From contig NC_079243.1 in the NCBI RefSeq assembly GCF_028009165.1, positions 2,480,001 through 2,544,000 of the forward strand: a stretch of DNA of 64,000 bases, given 5' to 3'. This stretch comes from Akanthomyces muscarius (lineage: Eukaryota; Ascomycota; Sordariomycetes; Hypocreales; Cordycipitaceae). The position numbers and the translations under genes were made by a program. Shown piece by piece: positions 33,637-45,350 of the stretch. The notes under the pieces are model-generated. The model searched no databases. It worked only from the letters and a program-made list of their open reading frames with translations, and was not told the origin of the DNA. Positions within the stretch are counted from its first letter, which is position 1. The number at the start of each line of letters is the position of its first letter.

Positions 33637-35799
33637 TTACTCTTCCGTCTTGGCCTCTTCCTCAAAGAGAACCAGGATAGTGCCAGCCTTGCAAATATCA
33701 CCCTCCTTGTGGGCAAGTTTCTTAATGACACCATCCTGAGGAGAGCGGATGACAGTCTCCATCTTCATGGACTCAATAACGACAAGAGGGGTACCCTTCT
33801 TGACAGTCTGGCCCTCTTCGACCTCGTTCTTGAGAATCTTGCAGGGCATGGGAGCGGCAACAGAGGCAGAAATCTCCTTCAGGCCGAGGGCCTTTTCGTA
33901 CCACTGGGGGGGCAGAAGAGACAGCTCAGTCTTAATACCATGTTGAAAGATGGTCACTTTGGTGTCGTTGCCGTCCTCCTTGGGAACGACGGTAGAGTGG
34001 ATACGCTCATGAGAGAACAGCGAGTTGACCTTAGTCACGGCCTCCTCGGTGGTGCGCTTGGCGGAGACATTGGCAAAGACCTCAGGGGCCTCCTGCCCTT
34101 TGCGGCTGATGGAAACGGTGTACAGGTCGTGTCCGGTCTGAGCGACACTGGCCTCAACAATCTCGCCCTCGTTGGCGCTGTAGCCGTCAAGGACCTTGAA
34201 AGCAAGCTTGCGTTCGCTAGTAGCATTAGGAGCGCCAAAGCCCAGAGAAAGGCCATGGGGACCAGGCTCGTTGGCCTGGAAGCTCAGAACACCGAGAGCA
34301 GCCTGGGCAAAGACTTCACCCTTGATGTGTCTGGGCTTGAAGAGCTCATCTCTCCACTTCTCAATGAAACCAGTCTCGACGTCACCCGCGATGAAAGCAG
34401 GCGACTCGCACAGACGCTTCAGGAACTCAACGTTGGTGCTGAGGCCGACAATCTCGAATTTGCGGAGAGCAGCGGCGAGCTTAGCGATGGCAGTCTCGCG
34501 AGTATCACCACGGACGATCAGCTTGGCAATCATACCATCGTAAGCCTCCGAGACTACACTGCCGGAGCCGAAACCCCAGTCCAGACGGACATCTTCATCG
34601 CCCTTCAGGCTCTCGGCCAGGACGGCGTGGACAAGCTTGCCAGAGTCGGGCATGAAGCCCTTTTCAGGGTTCTCGGCGTAGACACGGGCCTCGATGGCGG
34701 CACCACGCTGTGCCATTTGCTCCTCAACCTGAGCTTGGTCGAGAGGAAGCTTCTCACCAGCAGCAATGCGGAATTGCCACTCAACAAGATCGACGCCGGT
34801 AACCATCTCTGTGACGGGGTGCTCGACCTGCAGACGGGTGTTCATCTCCATGAAATAGAACTTGCCGCTGTCCTTGTCGAGGATGAATTCGACAGTGCCA
34901 GCGCCGACGTAGCCGACAGCAGAGGCAGCCATGCGGGCCTTGTTCCAGAGATCCTGCTGGGTAACACTGTCCAGATCGGGCGCGGGAGATTCTTCGAGCA
35001 CCTTTTGGTGCCTGCGCTGGACACTACAGTCACGCTCACCGAGGGCGACCGTGTTGCCGTGCTTGTCGGCAAAGACCTGGACCTCGACGTGACGAGGGCG
35101 GACAATGTACTTTTCGACCAGCATAACCTCACCACCCTCGCCAAACGATGCCTTGGCCTCAGCACGGGCACTCCGGAGCTGGGTCATGAACTCGTCCTCG
35201 GTCATGACAATGCGCATACCCTTGCCACCACCACCACGGACACTCTTCAGCAGCACCGGGAAGGTGACGTTCTTGGCGTGCTCCAGAAGCTGCTGCTCGC
35301 CCTGATCGGAGCCGTGGTAGCCGGGCACGCAGGGAACATTAGCGGCGTTCATGATCTCCTTGGATCGGGCCTTGTCACCCATGTCAGTCATGGCCGAAGG
35401 AGGGGGTCCGATGAAGACGATGCCCTCCTGCTCGCAGCGCTCGGCAAACTGAGGGTTCTCAGACAGGAAGCCGTAACCGGGGTGCAGCGCCTGGATGCCG
35501 TTCTTCTTGGCCAGGGTGATGATCTTCTCGCCGTCGAGGTAACCCTTGGCAGGGCCGAGGCCGAGCGACTGGAAGCCCGTGTTGGCGTGCCACGAGTGGG
35601 CGTCGACATCGGTGTACACGGTGGTGGCGCGGATGCCCATGCGCTCCGCCGTCTTGTTGATTCGGATGGCAATCTCGCCACGGTTGGCAATCAGGACAGA
35701 CTGGATGGCGGTCGTCTTGGGGACGCCGGAGGCGGCCGTGGAGGCATATCGAGGGAGGGGCCGCAGCGCGAGACGCCGATTAGCCCGGAGGGAACGCAT
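33637..35799 (-). CDS. mccA: Methylcrotonyl-CoA carboxylase, biotin-carrying alpha subunit, 720 aa
   Basis: This is an intronless frame from ATG 35799. The N-terminus, MRSLRANRRLALRPLPRYAS, is a typical mitochondrial presequence. It is followed by the biotin carboxylase domain: IQSVLIANRGEIAIRI, HPGYGFLSEN, the ATP-grasp glycine loop SVRGGGGKGM, and EMNTRLQVEHPVTE. The C-terminus is a biotinyl domain with ESMKMET and the biotin-accepting Lys679. This layout and the length of 720 aa fit the MCC alpha subunit, which carboxylates 3-methylcrotonyl-CoA with its beta partner in mitochondrial leucine breakdown. A pyruvate or acetyl-CoA carboxylase would be far longer. The beta subunit is not in this window. 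A long antisense frame on the plus strand is a compositional shadow. Confidence 0.96.
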   Translation of the reverse strand: MRSLRANRRLALRPLPRYASTAASGVPKTTAIQSVLIANRGEIAIRINKTAERMGIRATTVYTDVDAHSWHANTGFQSLGLGPAKGYLDGEKIITLAKKNGIQALHPGYGFLSENPQFAERCEQEGIVFIGPPPSAMTDMGDKARSKEIMNAANVPCVPGYHGSDQGEQQLLEHAKNVTFPVLLKSVRGGGGKGMRIVMTEDEFMTQLRSARAEAKASFGEGGEVMLVEKYIVRPRHVEVQVFADKHGNTVALGERDCSVQRRHQKVLEESPAPDLDSVTQQDLWNKARMAASAVGYVGAGTVEFILDKDSGKFYFMEMNTRLQVEHPVTEMVTGVDLVEWQFRIAAGEKLPLDQAQVEEQMAQRGAAIEARVYAENPEKGFMPDSGKLVHAVLAESLKGDEDVRLDWGFGSGSVVSEAYDGMIAKLIVRGDTRETAIAKLAAALRKFEIVGLSTNVEFLKRLCESPAFIAGDVETGFIEKWRDELFKPRHIKGEVFAQAALGVLSFQANEPGPHGLSLGFGAPNATSERKLAFKVLDGYSANEGEIVEASVAQTGHDLYTVSISRKGQEAPEVFANVSAKRTTEEAVTKVNSLFSHERIHSTVVPKEDGNDTKVTIFQHGIKTELSLLPPQWYEKALGLKEISASVAAPMPCKILKNEVEEGQTVKKGTPLVVIESMKMETVIRSPQDGVIKKLAHKEGDICKAGTILVLFEEEAKTEE

Positions 35800-36694
35800 G
35801 GCTCAGGTTTGTGATGGTAAACAGAGAGAGAAAAGACGAGGCGCAGAGGTATGGTTTAGGAAACAAAAAAATAAACCACCAGATCAGGCACACGTTATGA
35901 TTCCCCAAAGAAATCTCAAGCAATGGCTCGGTCGGGGGAGGTGAGAAAAGTGAGGAAGGGGAGAAAAATGTCTAGACTGTCGAAGATGCCGTCCGCGACC
36001 AGCAATGGAGAGGCTACAACAGCTAAAGCCGTCCGTGGGGAGCCGAAAGTAGCCGTTTCCAGCAGGCACACCAGGGTCGTGTGACGTCTGCCGAACAGCG
36101 CTGCTGGGCCAGAAATGCGCTGGGCCGTCTTGTGCCGCGCCCCGGCAACCCGCTAGATTTTACCCCGGATTGAGGGCATTTAGGCCGAAGCAGCGCTGGC
36201 TTTTAGCGCGACTGGCCCTGTAAGACATCTTTTCCAAGGAGCACTGTGCCTGAGGTATGTAGCCATGCGACGGGCTGCGCGGTAGGCCTAGAACAAATAT
36301 TTATGACTCAATCATGTTATGTGCATCTGTTGAATAAGACAGGATTTATTTTATTTCATGTTTTCAGGGTCCTCATAGGTGCTGGACAAGTACTCGTAAA
36401 TGGTTCAAGCGACAAGGCACTTTTTTCTTCAGACGCCGCAGCACCAGCCACAGGTAGGTAGGTAGTTGGTAGGTAGGTGGCCAGCCACTGTTCCAGGTAT
36501 CCCCCCATCCACCTCTGCCAGAGCTTATCCATCCGCGATAGGCTTAGCTGGCAGCGGGGTCGTCGTCCCATCTGCCGCCGCCCGACTCTTCAGCTTCACT
36601 CAGCCAATTCAGTACAACTGCCATTGGCCCGCCGCAGCACCGCCTCCCACCACCACACGCGCGCAACTTGCACAAGACACCGCCGTCCAGAGTC
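35800..36694. other. Divergent promoter region, 0.9 kb
   Basis: It separates the carboxylase gene (minus) from the PNPOx-like gene (plus). A short GGTA tandem repeat, (GGTA)n with interruptions, lies at 36453-36479. Nothing coding is recognised. Confidence 0.55.
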
Positions 36695-37518
36695 ATGGAC
36701 AAGATACCACTCAACTACGAAGCCTCCGAGGGCGACACCAACAAGCAAGTCACCAGCACACTGCCCCAAGAGGTCGTGCAGTGTCTGGAGAATGCCCGGT
36801 TTGTATGCGACGCCCAATCTGTCCCGACTCGCCTTACGCTTCGACGCCACAACTAACACATGCTGGGGCTCTGCGATAGCTTCATCTTGCGACATGCACC
36901 GACAATGTGCCACAAGTATCCCTGATGAACTACACATATCTCCCGTCGTCGCCGCACTCGTCGGCTCCAGTCATCGTCATGACCACGAACCCCTCCTCTC
37001 GCAAAACGACCAACATTGTCGCCAATCCCAATGTCTCCCTGCTCGTACACGACTGTGAGTCAAACTTGTCAACTCCCTCCCGTCTCCCTCACCGATATTC
37101 CTAACTCTTGCCGACAGGGGTCTCCCACCGCCCGCACGGCCGACGCCCATCCGGCGGCTCCCCGGAGCCTGCGCCGCCGTCCAGCCTCGCCACCCTGCTC
37201 CTCAACCTCAACAGCTCCGCCATGTCCAGCATCAGCGCCACCATAGGAGGTGCCGCGCGTCTGGCCCCCACGGGCTCCGACGAGGAGAAGTTTTACGTCG
37301 CGCAGCACCTGGAGAACAACACGTTTGAGGACCCCAACGGCAGCGCCCTCTTCACGCCCGCCGCCACCCACGGTGAGGCCGATACGAGCCGCTTCGTCGC
37401 GGGCGAGGACGTGCGCGTCATCGTTGTCGACATCAAGACGGTGCGCATCAGTGACTTCAAGGGCAACGTGCGCGACTGGGCGCTGGTCCCGACGCAGGCC
37501 GTCAACGGAGTCGTTTAG
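36695..37518 (+). CDS. Pyridoxamine 5'-phosphate oxidase-like FMN-binding protein, 227 aa
   Basis: The exons are 36695-36802, 36880-37054 and 37118-37518. The introns are 77 bp (GTATGC...ATAG, with a CTAAC site) and 63 bp (GTGAGT...ACAG, with CTAAC). The joined protein reads MDKIPLNYEASEGD, ENARF|LHLATCTDNVPQVSLMNY, then IVMTTNPSSRKTTNI and NVSLLVHDWVSHR. This split-barrel flavin-binding core resembles the PNPOx-like family of yeast YLR456W and YPR172W. These bind FMN, but pyridoxal-phosphate synthesis has not been shown for that group, so the true activity is uncertain. The C-terminal part (FVAGEDVRVIVVDIKTVRISDFKG) completes the barrel. There is no targeting signal. Convergent with the auxin-efflux-family transporter. 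Confidence 0.9.
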
Positions 37519-38016
37519 AGTAGGGAGGACGGCAGCAATTCTGGCCTCGAGGATTATTACATCATTGTACACGGCGCACAGGACGATTTCGCAATTTCAT
37601 TATTTGTATTGGGATTAATAACTGGCAAGAATAGGACTCCACTTTGAAAATTCAATTCTCGATGATAATGTCTTATTCATTCTGGATAAAACGCGGTGCT
37701 CATACTGAGACGATTCAACCACTTCCACGGACGAATGTCGGGAGATTCAGGGGCAACAGCGTGACGAACGGCAAACAGAAATATGACGCAGGGATAACAG
37801 GTCATTTCACACTGAATTGAAGAACATGGCTATAAATTGTATCTTTTGTGCACAAGTAGCAACCGTTTATGAGACTCGAATTATTCTCGCAAAACGCCAA
37901 CCGCAGCCTGAAACGCCAGAATGTGAAAACAACCCAGGTAGATCACACGCAAACAAACAATGCGATACAATGATGCCAGAAAACGCTAATACACTACAGA
38001 ATGCGTTGTCAAGAGC
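37519..38016. other. Convergent intergenic region
   Basis: This 498-bp spacer lies between the 3' ends of the PNPOx-like gene and the membrane transporter. It is fairly AT-rich, as expected for two facing 3' UTRs. No other feature is seen. Confidence 0.55.
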
Positions 38017-39793
38017 TTACAAACGGGCCCATTGAATGACCTCGAGTGCCAGCATGACGAGCATGAGAGTAGAAGGAAGGATCCTGTGCAAATGTTAGTA
38101 TATGTGTCATGGACCTTGGAGCAGCGCGGTTACGAACCAGATAACATAGCTCTGGAAGAGCAGGCGACCCATGGTCTTCTCATATACGTTGTTGATCTGG
38201 CAGATTTGGGCCAGCTGAAGGGCACTGGGAGCGCCAACGAGGAGGAAGCAAACAACGACAAAGATGGGGTCATCGAGGATGCTGACATTGAGATACTTGG
38301 CCAGCAGAGCTAGGATCGGCGTCATGATAATGGTAGGGAGCAGCATGCGGCTCAGCAGCGATGCAATGAGGAGCTTGGTGCCGATTTCCTCTTCCTCTAG
38401 GTCGATGCTGTCGGGGTTAGCCATTGTGTTGCGGGCGAGGTTGGCGCCGAGGACGACCAGAATGAGGGGCACAGCTACGCCACCGCTAGACTTGATGGCG
38501 CTGGTAACGCTGTTCTTGACAAAGGAGCCTTCTTCGAAGAAGAGGCGCTGCAGTGTCGGAACAGAAGCAATGAGTACGGCAATCAACATGGCCCACAGGG
38601 GAGGGTTCATGAAGTCCCAGAGAAACTTGTTGATCTTGACGCCAACAAATGAGAGGCCGCGGAGAAGGGACTGGACAGGGCTGGGAAGCGACTTGTAGAT
38701 GCGGAGGCGAGTATTGTTGATGCTGATTCCGATTCGTGCAAGAGTTTTGCGGATACCCAGTTGAGCTTTGCCCCAGGCACTCGCGGGCGTTTCTTCTTCC
38801 TCATGCTCGCCATCTTGAACGTCGGGAATGGCAGCAAAGTCTGGCTGCTGGTGGCCATTGGTTTGCTTCTTCTTCTTGGGCGTGCCCTCGTCTTCAGAGG
38901 ATCCGTCAACCGACGCACGAGAGGCACCACCAACTGGTGTACGGCCTGGAGGGTTGTAATGGTCGTTGCTATCGGCCTCATCTTCGGTATCGCCCTCGAG
39001 GCCTTCGATAAGGAGAGGGGCTTCAGCCACATCGTCACGAAATTGGCCCTCCTCGGCGCGTTCGTCATCGTAGTCGAGATATCGCTCCTTGGGGGCCAAC
39101 AGTACGTGGTATCCCCAGCTCCACCGTACGAGCTGGCCGAGCTGCTGGAAAATGAGAAGATAGAGTATACCGCGGGCGCCAACCTCGTCGTCGTTATCGC
39201 CAGGGATCCTGTCCCAGTGGAGGCCGGCTATCGTCTGCGACAAAGACAGCACGAGAGAAATGGGCAGCGAGTTGGAATTGCCAAAGACGCCCATGGCAAT
39301 GACGAAGTTGGAGGCGCGGCGGTTGAATCGGAACAGCTTAGCGACAACGACGGCGACGGTCCAGGAGACAAGGGTCTGGACAACGAAGATGGCGGGGATG
39401 ATGGCGAGATCGCTCAGCTTCTCGGCGCTGAGTTGCGAGGCGAGCTTCGTGAAGACTAGTGGATTAGGGAATGTTAGATGCGGGATGCTCCATATTGGGA
39501 GATACTTGAGGGGCACATTTGAACATACTCAGGCATGGTGTGAAGAGCGAGACGTTGAGATTGGCGAGAAACTTTTGCTTATCGGCGTCAAACTGACCGA
39601 GTCGTGCAATAATGTAGCCGGGCAAGCTGACGCAAACGACTTCGAGGACGGCCTCAAAAACGAGAAGACATAGATGGGAGAGCGAGGGGGACGTCTGTCC
39701 ACCACCTTCGGTAAAGACCTTGAGGGGCAACTCGTAGGCGTCGGTGGCCAACTGAGCGAGCCTGTACGGCGATGGCGCGGCGATCGCGTCCAT
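38017..39793 (-). CDS. Auxin-efflux-carrier (AEC/PIN-like) family membrane transporter, 549 aa
   Basis: Exons on the minus strand: 39793-39529, 39455-38138 and 38083-38017. The 73-bp intron has GTATGT...CTAG ends. The 54-bp intron has a GTTCGT donor, a TACTAAC branch and CACAG. The final 22-codon exon supplies the last hydrophobic helix (ILPSTLMLVMLALEVIQWA). Two blocks of about five hydrophobic segments flank a large acidic, Lys-rich cytosolic loop (about residues 230-330, with GTPKKKKQTNG). This is the layout of fungal PIN-like proteins related to yeast Ecm3 and YNL095C. Conserved pieces are LFTPCLIFTKLASQL, GNSNSLPISLV and LVGAPSALQLAQIC. Family members sit in the ER or plasma membrane. 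The substrate is not known in fungi. Confidence 0.93.
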
Positions 39794-42700
39794 GTAGATG
39801 TGAGAGTGATGACGTGTAGCAGTTGAGAGTTGGTGGGAGAGGCGTTTGGCAAGAGAGAAAAAGTAAAGCGATTCTTCGGCGAGGGTGAAAAGAGGAAGAG
39901 AGAAATGTGCAACAAAAAGTACGAAGATGATGAAAGGAGCGTCAAGAAAGAGAGGAAATAGAAAAGCAAGCAGGGTCGAAAACTGGAGATGGACGGACGG
40001 CCTGGCTAGCCTGGCCTGGTCGAAGCCAAACGGGAGCAAGCCTGAAGTGCGCAGGAAAAATAACCTTAAGTGGAACCGCGCACGCAGATGCGACACTGAG
40101 GGCGACACAGCAGGGAGCACCGCCGCCAACTCCCTCCCTGCCCGGCGGCGGGCAAGACGACACGACGACAACGACGGCAGCGCCGCCACCCGCTAGCTGA
40201 GTAGCTGGGGCCTTGGAATCGAGCTAAACCTCCTGGCCTCTTTGACTCTTGTGCATCAGTGCGATGCGAGACAAGGCACGTCGGTTGGAGGTGTGGGCGC
40301 CGCTAGCAGCCTCTCGGAGGCCTATTTGCGACGCTTCCAGACATTAGCGCCCTGCGTGCGACTCACTACGGCAGTGCCTATCATTCTTTTCTTCTTTTCT
40401 GCTTCTTCTTCCTACCAGTACCATCTTTTGCTAACAAGTGACACCTGCAGAAGGAAATAGACGGGTTCTGCTAGCACGAAGAAGCATAGCTCAACGCAGC
40501 TCTCCCGGCGCGTTGAACACACAAACATAGTAGCCGCTTATCACAGCGGCTCTCGTACCACCCCAAGTGCCAAGAATCACGCAAACCCAACTGCCACAGA
40601 GGAATAAACAGGTATGTGGCGATCACCGTTTGTTCATTGAAACAAGGGGTGCGCATGCCCGTTACCTTGCTGGTTTCGCTGTACCATTACATGCCCCATC
40701 CTGGTCAATAGAGAGGCAGCCCATTTCCGTTGCTCCTCTTTGTTACATTGCTTTATTCCCTTGCGCGCATTTTCTGCATTGTATTTATTGCTCGCCTGTG
40801 AGAATGACTCGCCCAGCGTAGCCTTGCCAAGTTCAACGACGGGAACCTGCCACTGCCAGCAGCCAAGGCGATGGGAAAAAAGCCACCACCTACGCAGTCA
40901 TGATGGAAAAATGAACCAATCGATGCGGCCCATTCGCGCATGAGCTCTAGCGCAAGCCACCAGACTGAGCTCTCTCTCCGGACGGGGATGAGCACGTCTG
41001 CCACCTGGAAACTTTGTGGTCGCCACTCTAATAATATTGGTCCGGAAACCCACCGTACGATGCTAGCGTTTTGACTCGCCAGGGTGGCTAGTGCTGCCAT
41101 TATCTGGCCACATATTACGCACGCTGCATGTGTGGCTCTGATTAGGTACAATCTCGTCTTCTGTTATTAATATCGAGTGCTGTCTGCAGGCTTGCTGTCG
41201 ACAAGTCTCTTGTTGCGGCCGGTATTTCTCTTGGCTGCGACGCATTGAGAATGATACTTTTGCCCGATCGATAAGCGAGCAAAGAAAAAGTCTTGGGGCT
41301 TGGTAGAAGGCCTGGTAGATTCTCGTCTCATGTCAAGCTCCTTGGTGAGCATGCCACCACTTCATACCACCACTTTATGAGCCGGGTTTGGGAGCGCCCT
41401 GCGAGCGTACCGGTAGTCGCTCTGGGCACGCTGGCGGGCTGGAAAATGTCCGCCTGGTAGTACGCCGTACCAATCCGCGTCTCGGAGGCAACGGTTCATC
41501 AGCTCATATGTACCCAGCCCTGGCCTTGTGTTAAACGGCGGTCGTGGGTTGCGTTGCATTTATTGACGCATGATTTTGCTACGTTGCCCGCCGCGCTAAC
41601 ATTGTACCAGCAATGCGATGTGTTTGCGGGGGAAGAGCTATACCTGATGCGATTCATGTTTCGAGCATGGATCTGGCGCGGAAACTGATGGATCAGCAAT
41701 ACTTACCTTGCAAACCTAGCCTGGGCTAGTCAGCTTGTGTCGTTTAGTTTTACTCCGGTGGCCGATCGCAAGTCATTTGATAATGAAAATGGCTGTCAAC
41801 TGGGTCGGGATACCAGATCAAGATTGGGCAAAGAAAAAGGATCAACTGGCTCAAATAACGGCCAGGATATATTGATGACGCGACACGCCGCCACGATGAC
41901 GGGCTGACCCTGTGTTGCGGCAGTCATGCACCTCAGCACACCCACTGGTTGATGACCCGGCGAGACATGCAGTCAAAGCCCAGCAGGGCATGCCTCTCGC
42001 GCGCCATCTATCTCATTATGCATCCAACTCTATATTCCAACCCCAAGATGAGAGTCATCGTTCACGCAACGAGCCCGCCCCCAACTTTGGAGACATGTCG
42101 TGTGCCCCAGCTGGGATGATCGCTAACACGCCCAATGCCTAACAGGTGGGTGTCTCCAGCGTCTTAAGGGTCCACGGGCTTGCGATATGGCCCTACCCCG
42201 AATATATAAAACTTGAGGGAGATTCAAGCCTCACAGTATGGGAGCAGTTACTTAGACACAGCACACAGGCTTCGCCGACGGGAGGAAGGGGGTAGGAAAA
42301 AAAGGTCTCCTCTGACGAGGTTCACCCGCATTATATGAGCTTGGCGCAGACGGATCTGCTTACCCCGCTGTCTTGGCGGCTTCTTGCATCATATATTCCT
42401 CTCGCAACTTGAAATCACTGAAGTTTTCAGGCGGTCTGGTTGTGAGCAGCGTTATAAGAAGCAAACGAGTATGGCTGCATACAGACCAAAGTAACATGGA
42501 CGGCGCGGCGTTGTGCGGGCCATACAGCGCTACATGTGCTTGGAACGCGTCTCGGCATATGACGGCCTCAAGACCCTCCGGAGGTTTGATTATGGAATGA
42601 ACTTGTGACGGAAACTTGATTCCTCATGAGTGTACGGAGTAGTTGTCGTGTAAGTGACAAGCTGGGGTCGGGGCGAATGGATCTAAGCCGGCCGTAAAAC

Positions 42701-45350
42701 GACTTCGTCGCGACGACTTTAGTCATAGAAGCGAGGATGCCAACGCACTGATCAAGACATTATACAACGGGGAAATATGCCTCGGCAATATTCATCGATT
42801 ACTTTTCCATAGATTGTCTGTGTTATTGTCACGTGGTACTGTGGACATGGAGTATCAGTTCGCAGAGGCAGCACTCTGGACTATGTTTCCCGTTCGAGGA
42901 GAAAGTTTTTGAGATCCCGACGCCCTCTCCACAACACGTATCTTACATATATATCTCATATAAGTTCTTCAGTCAGTATAGTACAAATATCACTATTTCG
43001 TATACGGGCTGTGCATTTGGGATATGGACTGGATGTGCCACCACCATTTCTGCAACTGACGTGCTAACTGACAGCATTCGAGGCGCTTGGGACCATCTCA
43101 AGCTCAATGACGGCCTCTGCACAACCCCTCTTGTGCGAGGCATTCCTGCAGGAGATCAGGTTCTCCCTTTTTTTGCAATATCACAAAAAGGAATTGGTTT
43201 TGCAGTGGGTGGCGAGTTGAAAATTGTATGCACCCGTAATATACACAGAACGGCGCGTTGGGATATATGAGGCACCGTTTTGACTGCGATTGGGCACATA
43301 CGCGTCAACAGCGGCAGGTTTGTCAAAGCTACAGATATACCATTATAGCCGTCGATGCGCATATGTGGTAGAATAACATCAATGTCTTTATATCGCTTTC
43401 GTGGTGCAACCCGAAGCTCGTCCATACGATCACAGGCTAGTAGCTGTGCATCTACCTTGAGGGCCTTGCACAAGCTCTCACTTGTGCGAGTTTCCGAATG
43501 GCACTACCTTCTATACCGTGCAATGGTATATACTGCACGGAGAGAATGAAGACAAGATTGTTGCATCCCTCCAATATTTGTTTTCTGCGTATTGCATCAG
43601 CGCCTGGACCGCAGATTGCTGGCTGGCCCAAAGGCAGCCTTCACTTGCTAAGCTATCTCCGTAGGGCATAGCTCGAGAGATACATTATGTACTTTTCAAA
43701 GCCCCTTATTTGCATAGTACGTGTTTCTACCAACTTTCAGCGTGGCACCTCTGCTTGGCCTCAGCTACAAGAGGAGAGCTAGTGAGGTGCTGCGGCGATA
43801 ACGCGAACACTGGCACTTTGCACGTGTTTTGCACAATTGCCGGAGCTAACGCATTCTTTTTCGATTATCGAATCAAAAAGTCACTGAAAAAACACGGTTC
43901 ATTGTAGGCAGTTCTGCAGAAAAGTGAGGTGTCATGATTGGTTCTGGAGAGATGCGACGAGCGCTAAGCCACGCGATGACGTAGAGGACATCTGTGATGG
44001 GCATGCACAATGCTAGAGAGGGCGAGTGCGCGCGAAGGGGGAAAGGAGCAACGTCTATGACTTGATGATGTACACAGACTGAAGTAAAAAGTACGACATT
44101 AAAGGAAGAATACTAGTATCCTTGGATGTTCGCCCAAGGCATCTTGTAATACGAAGAGCAATCTCGTACAAGGAAATTGCAGGACGAGCCACGTCCCACA
44201 TGAGGCTTGGGAGAGTTTGCAGTGGCTGATGAAGAGCGCTGGCGGTGCCTGGCGCTACCAATTGCGAGCTACCAGTACACCCACTGTACATGAGCACATG
44301 GGGGCCTGGCACGCCTGGGTAGGTTCCTAGATGGACTTGGTGAAAGACAGGCACACAGGCAACTGGCAGTGAGGGGAAGATGCGAGTCACTGTCACAGCC
44401 TCAGACATTTCTGCTTTGCAGTGAACACAGTCAGTGTCAGTGTCAGTCACCACATGGGTGCCCCTCCAACTTGCAGGGAATGGTTATGGTGACTGATGAT
44501 GATTACCTACCTAGCGGAATCCCCGATGGGCACAGATGACCCCAACCCCGACGGCCATCGCCGCTAAAGCACCGCCAAACGCACTAAATGCCTGTGGCAG
44601 AGCGCTAAACAGCACTCTAAGCCCATTGCTGCCCGCTAACTTCCCGCTGCGCCCAATACCCAGGTACCTTACCAACCTACCTGGGTACTCCGGTCCGCCC
44701 CTCCAGGCTCAGGCTCAGGCTCCTTCCTCTCCAAGAAAGCCCCTCATCAATCAATTAATGGGACAGGGTGACATTTCATGGCCGCAAAGTCCATTCTTTT
44801 TTTTATTCTATCTCTTTTTTTTTCTTCCTGACTACTATGCTCCTTCTTTGAAATCTCCTTTCTTCTCTCCAATTCTACAACCCACGTCAGGCACCCAACA
44901 GTCGCAAAACGTATAATAAACTCGCACCCAAAACGCCGTTTTTACTTTCCGTCCCTGCCGAGACGAGACGACGACTGAGGAAAATATTTCCGTTGCTGCC
45001 CAGAGCGCACTTTCAGAAGCCCAGCCCAACCATTGCGACCAATTCGTATTTCGCGTCCTGCCTTTTGCCTCCCACGATCCGAATCGACCGCGTCCTCACC
45101 ACCAGCTTTTATTCGCACACCATCCAGAAAATATACGAGTCGCCAAAGCCAAAGCCATCACCACATGCCGCCGCGCTAGCTAACGGAGGACTTTGTGCCC
45201 TCCCCGTTCTCTTTCATTTTTTTGCGCAATCGCGTCTTGTGGTTGTGCTTATACCCCGCATTCGAAATCGTTGCTCTCTTTTTTCTCGGCTCGCAGCCCA
45301 CCGGTAGGAACGAGCACAAGTAGTACGATACAACGAAGATATCGAAAGAC
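39794..45350. other. Gene-free interval, 5.5 kb
   Basis: The longest gap in the window, between two divergent genes (transporter, minus; PBS2, plus). The first 400 bases are the transporter promoter and the last 850 the PBS2 promoter and leader. Between them I find only unrelated short frames with no domain. A strong TATA sequence, TATATAAA, lies at 42203-42210 without a coding gene after it. Short tandem repeats occur at 44431-44452 (CAGTGT units) and 44705-44721 (CTCAGG units). Noncoding transcripts are possible but not shown. Confidence 0.5.

Noticed and set aside
33565..35814. 749-codon plus-strand frame as a gene
   Set aside because: It lies exactly opposite the clear mccA gene, has no recognisable domain and is Leu/Val/Gly/Asp-rich as expected for the reverse strand of GC3-rich coding DNA.
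42833..43473. Two facing frames of 145 and 105 codons in the large gap
   Set aside because: The longer starts at GTG; neither has recognisable motifs; they overlap on opposite strands and the region is AT-rich.
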